Shown here: one piece after another, positions 60,058 to 64,000 of the stretch
How the letters are laid out: every line of letters begins with the position of its first letter
Position numbering within the stretch: position 1 is the first letter of the stretch
Assembly (NCBI RefSeq): GCF_004375085.3
Contig: NZ_SNAQ03000005.1
Coordinates: 124,001 to 188,000 of the forward strand
DNA: 64,000 nt
Source: Lewinella sp. W8
Lineage (GTDB): Bacteria; Bacteroidota; Bacteroidia; Chitinophagales; Saprospiraceae
Direction: 5' to 3'
The notes under the pieces: generated by a model
Databases searched by the model: none
The model's input: only the letters and a program-made list of their open reading frames with translations
What the model was told of the DNA's origin: nothing
Program-made: the position numbers and the translations under genes

Positions 60058-60993
60058 TTATTGTTCTGCGGCCGTTTGGCGTTCTTCTAAATAGATTTCT
60101 CCGATCATGCAACGGGCACTGCCGCCACCGTAGTGTTCGATGACGTCCAGGGGCGCGTGAAGGATGGCCTGCCCGAGGGCGGCCAGCTGTCCCTCCGAGA
60201 GGGCCCTGAAGGCCTGGGTAGACATTACCCAACTTGGTCCGAACTTGGTCAGGACCTCCAGGGCATTGCCCGCAAAGCGGTCGACCTGTTCCAGGGTGAT
60301 CTCTACAAGTTTCTTGCCCGTCAGGGCCAGGCTCTCCTGCACCTTGGCGCGTTCTCCCGGATCGGTGATGGCATCCAGGCAGATGATGGCCGCCTTCGTC
60401 CCCACGGCCATCATTACGTTGGTGTGGTAGATGACGTTGCCCCGGGCGTCAAAGGCATGGAAGGTGATGGGATGGTAGTCCATCGCATCACACCAATCGT
60501 GGACGGCATCCAGCGTACAACGCTCGGACGCACTGGCGTAGGCAATCCGGTTTTCCCGGTCCAGGACCAGACTCCCCGTTCCCTCCAGGAAACGGCCATC
60601 CTGCTCCCAGTGATCGAGGGAGAGCGTGCGGCGAATCACGAAATCCCGATCCAATTGGTCAATGATTTCCTGGCGCCTTTCCAGTCGGCGCTCGGGCCAG
60701 AACATGGGGTAGGTCACAAAGAGTCCGTCGTCGTGGGTCGTGAACCAGTTGTTCGGGAAAACGGAATTTGGCAGAATGGGATTCTCAACATCTTCCATTA
60801 CGGTTACCTTCACGCCGGCTTCCCGGAGTACCTGCACGTAGGCATCAAATTCATCGCGGGCGGCCTCGGCGATCTTGGGGAGATGTTCATCTGCCGGGCG
60901 CTCCATAAAGGAGTTGTCTTTGTAGGTCTCCGTTCCCCTTGCGAAATTTAGGGGCCGAACCATCAGGAGGTGGTCGGTAATCTGTTTTTGCAT
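60058..60993 (-). CDS. CtlX-like hydrolase (arginine deiminase superfamily)
   Basis: 311 residues. Pentein fold motifs: L-M-V-R-P-L-N-F near the N-terminus, N-S-V-F-P-N-N-W-F-T-T-H-D (about 82), F-L-E-G-T-G-S-L-V-L (catalytic Glu, about 143), Y-H-T-N-V-M-M-A-V-G (catalytic His, about 196) and G-G-G-S-A-R-C-M-I-G-E (catalytic Cys, about 300). The set Glu-His-Cys is intact. Homologues are named citrulline utilization hydrolase CtlX. Alternative ATG at 60999 would add two residues. Confidence 0.82.
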   Translation of the reverse strand: MQKQITDHLLMVRPLNFARGTETYKDNSFMERPADEHLPKIAEAARDEFDAYVQVLREAGVKVTVMEDVENPILPNSVFPNNWFTTHDDGLFVTYPMFWPERRLERRQEIIDQLDRDFVIRRTLSLDHWEQDGRFLEGTGSLVLDRENRIAYASASERCTLDAVHDWCDAMDYHPITFHAFDARGNVIYHTNVMMAVGTKAAIICLDAITDPGERAKVQESLALTGKKLVEITLEQVDRFAGNALEVLTKFGPSWVMSTQAFRALSEGQLAALGQAILHAPLDVIEHYGGGSARCMIGEIYLEERQTAAEQ

Positions 60994-61191
60994 GATCATG
61001 CATTTAGGGCAACAAAAGGAGTTTTCAGCGGGCTGGTCAGGCGCCACTCCAATGGGGGACGAAGATATGTAGCCTTGCGAATTTTCGCAGAATATTTTTG
61101 CGATTGGGGCGACGGAGCGCAGGTGCAGTGGAAATGGACGTCAAGTAACCTACTGGTTATTAAAATCATTCAAATACGGAACCAGTAGCAG

Positions 61192-62478
61192 CTATGAGCC
61201 CTTCAACATTCTCAAAACATTGAGTAGCTCAGTGGAGGATGAATCAGTTGTAAACAAAAATTGAAGCATGAAATTTTTCGAAAGTACGTAACCCTCCGTC
61301 ATGGACATTCCTGCCCCTTCGTCCGAAACCGTATAGACTACCCGATGATTATTGACTTCCGCAAAATGAACCTCCTTGAACGAATTTTTGGCTTTGAAGT
61401 CTTGCAACTCCTCCATCGGGTCCTCTGAATCTATCGCTGCCAAAAGAATCCCAAATAACTCATGGTTCGCATAACGGACAAAAGCTGAAGTTGAATCCGC
61501 CATTAGCGGATGACGAATCATTTCTAATTGATCGATCACCGACTGATCCAGCAAGGTATCGATCCAATATTCATTCTGGATGACCATTTTCTCCAGTTCG
61601 GCCCATTCTTTATTTTCGGATAGGTCTGCTTCACGTAAAAGGCCATTTATTTGCGCAAATAAAAGGGCATTTACAATGGTGTAATAAGGCTTGTTCGGAA
61701 GTTCCTGATGATAGAAGGGAATGGCTTGGTGTCCACGGCACTCATTGTCAAGAGTAAATAAAGAATCTAGAGCAGACTCAAATTCCTGATATGCCCCCAC
61801 AAAGGGATGATTACTATAACGCTCAACGAAAGGAATCTTTCCCCGATCACCACCAGTAAGATCCAGATAATAAGCACTTGGTACCTCGTCCATGAAATTA
61901 AAACCCTGGATGATGTACTCGTGCAGGCTGGGAGTGATCTCAAAGGTAAAGTCGTAATAATATTTGATGAACTCTTTACGCTTACGTTCAAACCCCGGTT
62001 TTCTTGCCGCTAGATAGTCTTTAAGCTTAACGATTTCCAGGTCGGTGATGAGCGAATCTAGGGACTTTCCAGTAGTTGAAAAAACTTCGCTGTAAGCCAG
62101 TAGGAGGCTATCCATAGTCCGCTGTTGGCAAGCGATTGCGTGCTGATAGATAGGATCTATCCGTTGAATTGTCTTAACGTATTCCCCCTGGCGATTATCC
62201 CAATAATCATCAAGCAGGGACTGATCAACTGCCGAAATTCGGCCGGCAAAAACCGCCCGGACCGTATCCTTTACCCTGGGGATTGGAATCGGGTCTTCCA
62301 CTCGGTGTTGCAATGCGAAGAGATACTTCCGCTCGTTTTGTAAAACTTGGTAGATGGTATCTTTTCCGGCAGGAGATAAGGAGTCCAATCCAAGACTGCG
62401 AAAAAAATCGTCGCGTTCTTGTTGGGCCGAAATAGAATGCAAAAAGAATAGGAAAATCAGGGTAAATAGCGGCCTCAT
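61192..62478 (-). CDS. Secreted protein of unknown function, AT-richer than neighbours
   Basis: 428 residues. Signal peptide L-I-F-L-F-F-L-H-S-I-S-A-Q, cleaved after A-Q. The mature chain is mostly helical and acidic, without recognised motifs; short hydrophobic patches are not membrane-like. The start at 62478 was taken because the signal peptide begins there; 22 upstream codons are in frame. Lower GC than flanking genes suggests a younger or lineage-specific gene. Neighbours give no functional hint. Confidence 0.65.
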   Translation of the reverse strand: MRPLFTLIFLFFLHSISAQQERDDFFRSLGLDSLSPAGKDTIYQVLQNERKYLFALQHRVEDPIPIPRVKDTVRAVFAGRISAVDQSLLDDYWDNRQGEYVKTIQRIDPIYQHAIACQQRTMDSLLLAYSEVFSTTGKSLDSLITDLEIVKLKDYLAARKPGFERKRKEFIKYYYDFTFEITPSLHEYIIQGFNFMDEVPSAYYLDLTGGDRGKIPFVERYSNHPFVGAYQEFESALDSLFTLDNECRGHQAIPFYHQELPNKPYYTIVNALLFAQINGLLREADLSENKEWAELEKMVIQNEYWIDTLLDQSVIDQLEMIRHPLMADSTSAFVRYANHELFGILLAAIDSEDPMEELQDFKAKNSFKEVHFAEVNNHRVVYTVSDEGAGMSMTEGYVLSKNFMLQFLFTTDSSSTELLNVLRMLKGS

Positions 62479-62946
62479 GAAGGAATAGGGTATATTAAAA
62501 CAACTACTTTTAAGGAAGCTCAAAGGTAACCAACACTTACACATTAAATAGGCTATCTAGGTTCGTCAAATATGCAACCAGACCACCTTGCCCCTCCCAA
62601 AACCCGGGCACCCGCGCACCGTCGCAATGGATTTAATGCTGCCCCCCCAATGAACATAGATTTTACTTAACTCCCTTCCCGCTTACCCCGGGTAAGGCTT
62701 GCTCCACAGGCCGGTCGTTTTGGGTAACCGTTAAGCTAGTGACCAATCAGGTAAATTCTAAATCATTAATCAAAGGCTTGTTTAGACTTTAATGGAAAAC
62801 TGTTCATTATTAATCTACTTGATGGTGTGGTCTTTTTTCGGGCTTTCCCACCCCAATGAACGACGTAAGAGGACTTCAGGCAAGCAGCACAGTATCCGTA
62901 ACCCGTATTTTTAGCGCCTTTCGTACTTTGCCGTAAATAGACGACT
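62479..62946. other. AT-richer intergenic region upstream of the gamma-glutamyltransferase
   Basis: 468 bp between divergent genes. It has a variant of the 19-bp motif at 62608-62625 and an imperfect -7 box (GTACTTTG, 62923-62930) 17 bp before the next ATG. A 40-codon frame from about 62791 has no coding signature. Confidence 0.5.
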
Positions 62947-64000
62947 ATGCGCTTCGGTTTCCTCCGCTACCTGACGGGAATCGGCCTTCTGGCCCTCCTC
63001 TTTTTCGGTTGCCGCCCTACCCCCGAGATTGATTACATCGCCGAAAAATCGTCCAGCTACGATTCGGTAGCCGTCGCCGGCCCCCATCCCCTGGCCACCG
63101 CGGTGGCCGAAGAAGTCCTCCGGTCGGGGGGAAATGCCATCGACGCGGCCGTGGCCATGCAGTTTGCCATGGCGGTCGTCTACCCCCGGGCGGGGAACAT
63201 CGGCGGCGGTGGCTTTCTCATCTATCGTCCCGCCGACGGAGCGCCCACGGCGCTCGACTTCCGGGAACGCGCCCCCGCGGCCGCCAGCCGTGATATGTAC
63301 CTCGACGACGAAGGAAACGTCATTCCCGGGCTGAGCACCCGAGGTCACCTGGCCGTTGGCGTACCCGGTACGGTAGCGGGCATCCAGGCCATGTACGATA
63401 AGTACGGTTCCCTGCCCTGGGCCGACTTGGTCGCCCCGGCCATCAACCTTGCCATGAAGGGCTATCGTCTAAGCGAAGCGGAAGTGGGAAGAATCAAACG
63501 GTACCACGCTGACTTCACCGAATTCAACGATCGTACGCCCTTCTCCGACAGCACGGTCGTGGAAGGGACGCTGGTACAACAGCCCGACCTGGCCCGGACC
63601 CTGCTGCGCATTCAGACCGAAGGGCGGGACGGTTTCTACACCGGAGAAACGGCCCAATACATCGTGCAGGAGATGGAAAGCGGTGGTGGCCTGATCACCC
63701 TGGAAGACCTCGCCAACTACGAAGCTTCCTGGCGCCAACCCATCACCAAAGCGTACGACGACTACACCATCATTTCCATGCCCCCCAGCAGCAGCGGGGG
63801 CATTTGCCTGGCCCAAATGGTCGAAATGCTGGAGCCCTACGATTTGGATTCCCTGGGCTTTCACTCCACCGCCGCTACCCACCTGACGGTGGAAGCCATG
63901 CGGCGGGCCTACGCCGATCGCGCCGAGTACCTCGGCGATGCCGACTTCTACCCCGTCCCCATGGATTCGCTGCTTTCCGATGACTACCTGAAGGACCGCA
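62947..64000 (+). CDS. Gamma-glutamyltransferase, lipoprotein form (3' partial)
   Basis: 351 complete codons are visible and the frame is open at the window end. Lipobox L-F-F-G-C (Cys22). The large-subunit region of gamma-glutamyltransferase is clear: A-G-P-H-P-L-A-T, S-G-G-N-A-I-D-A-A-V-A, G-N-I-G-G-G-G-F, D-F-R-E-R-A-P, V-G-V-P-G-T-V-A-G and S-M-P-P-S-S-S-G-G. The autocleavage Thr that starts the small subunit lies beyond the window. Periplasmic transfer or hydrolysis of gamma-glutamyl groups, for example from glutathione. Confidence 0.92.
   Translation, partial: MRFGFLRYLTGIGLLALLFFGCRPTPEIDYIAEKSSSYDSVAVAGPHPLATAVAEEVLRSGGNAIDAAVAMQFAMAVVYPRAGNIGGGGFLIYRPADGAPTALDFRERAPAAASRDMYLDDEGNVIPGLSTRGHLAVGVPGTVAGIQAMYDKYGSLPWADLVAPAINLAMKGYRLSEAEVGRIKRYHADFTEFNDRTPFSDSTVVEGTLVQQPDLARTLLRIQTEGRDGFYTGETAQYIVQEMESGGGLITLEDLANYEASWRQPITKAYDDYTIISMPPSSSGGICLAQMVEMLEPYDLDSLGFHSTAATHLTVEAMRRAYADRAEYLGDADFYPVPMDSLLSDDYLKDR

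Noticed and set aside
62791-62913. 40-codon frame before the gamma-glutamyltransferase
   Set aside because: No hydrophobic or domain pattern and no start context; overlaps the likely promoter region.

Overview
The window looks like a chromosomal segment of a GC-rich member of the Bacteroidota, most likely Saprospiria/Lewinella-like (the phylum is well supported, the family is a guess). Evidence: a fused LpxC-FabZ, the HD/lpxD/lpxC-fabZ/lpxA gene order, -7 boxes of the TAnnTTTG type upstream of many genes, absence of obvious Shine-Dalgarno sequences, signal peptides ending in SAQ, many lipoboxes, and C-terminal type IX secretion (T9SS) sorting domains on a GH10 xylanase and on a cohesin/dockerin-like protein. 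Nearly everything is ordinary chromosomal gene content; no phage, insertion sequence or CRISPR was seen.

Layout. 0-6 kb: lipid A operon (HD protein end, lpxD, lpxC-fabZ, lpxA), an ABC ATPase, an aminoacyl-tRNA-protein transferase-like gene and a TPR lipoprotein, closed by a 20-bp-arm palindrome. 6-11 kb: NqrM-like protein, mazG, bifunctional nuclease, fabD, DUF423 protein, and a 5'-nucleotidase whose C- and N-terminal domains are two separate genes in reversed order. 11-18 kb: dnaA, sucC, an SbtA-type bicarbonate permease divergent from a LysR regulator, YceI, a lipoprotein. 18-25 kb: xylanase, cohesin/dockerin-like protein, M23 peptidase, an AT-richer serine hydrolase, a possible 51-residue membrane protein, PAP2 phosphatase. 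25-34 kb: metK, tryptophan dioxygenase, manA, a TlpA-like pair, Hsp20, aroB, M74-like peptidase, P-loop kinase. 35-41 kb: lipoprotein, purL, degenerate Nudix protein, two unknowns, tRNA-Arg(CCT), msrB. 41-47.5 kb: ALDH7, a sugar epimerase and a glycosyltransferase, with two tandem-repeat arrays (periods about 164 and 162 bp) around them. 47.5-53.5 kb: a compact three-gene operon (phosphoesterase/kinase-like/Omp85 barrel fusion, phytase-like propeller, inactive-looking HD domain fused to a Pycsar-effector-type membrane domain). 53.7-64 kb: TIM-barrel lipoprotein, heptose kinase, ndk, DHH phosphoesterase, FKBP isomerase, enoyl-CoA hydratase, CtlX-like hydrolase, an unknown secreted protein and the start of a gamma-glutamyltransferase.

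The most unusual signals are (1) the 47.5-53.4 kb operon; (2) a mosaic family of structured intergenic repeats at 35.8, 38.3-38.7, 41.5-42.0 and 46.6-47.4 kb; (3) a short word, GCACCTGCG, found ten times (about one expected from base composition), four times inside a 19-bp motif; and (4) a duplicated 25-bp dyad at 34.87-34.93 kb that looks like a double operator. Function calls are by reading protein sequences; no database search was run.
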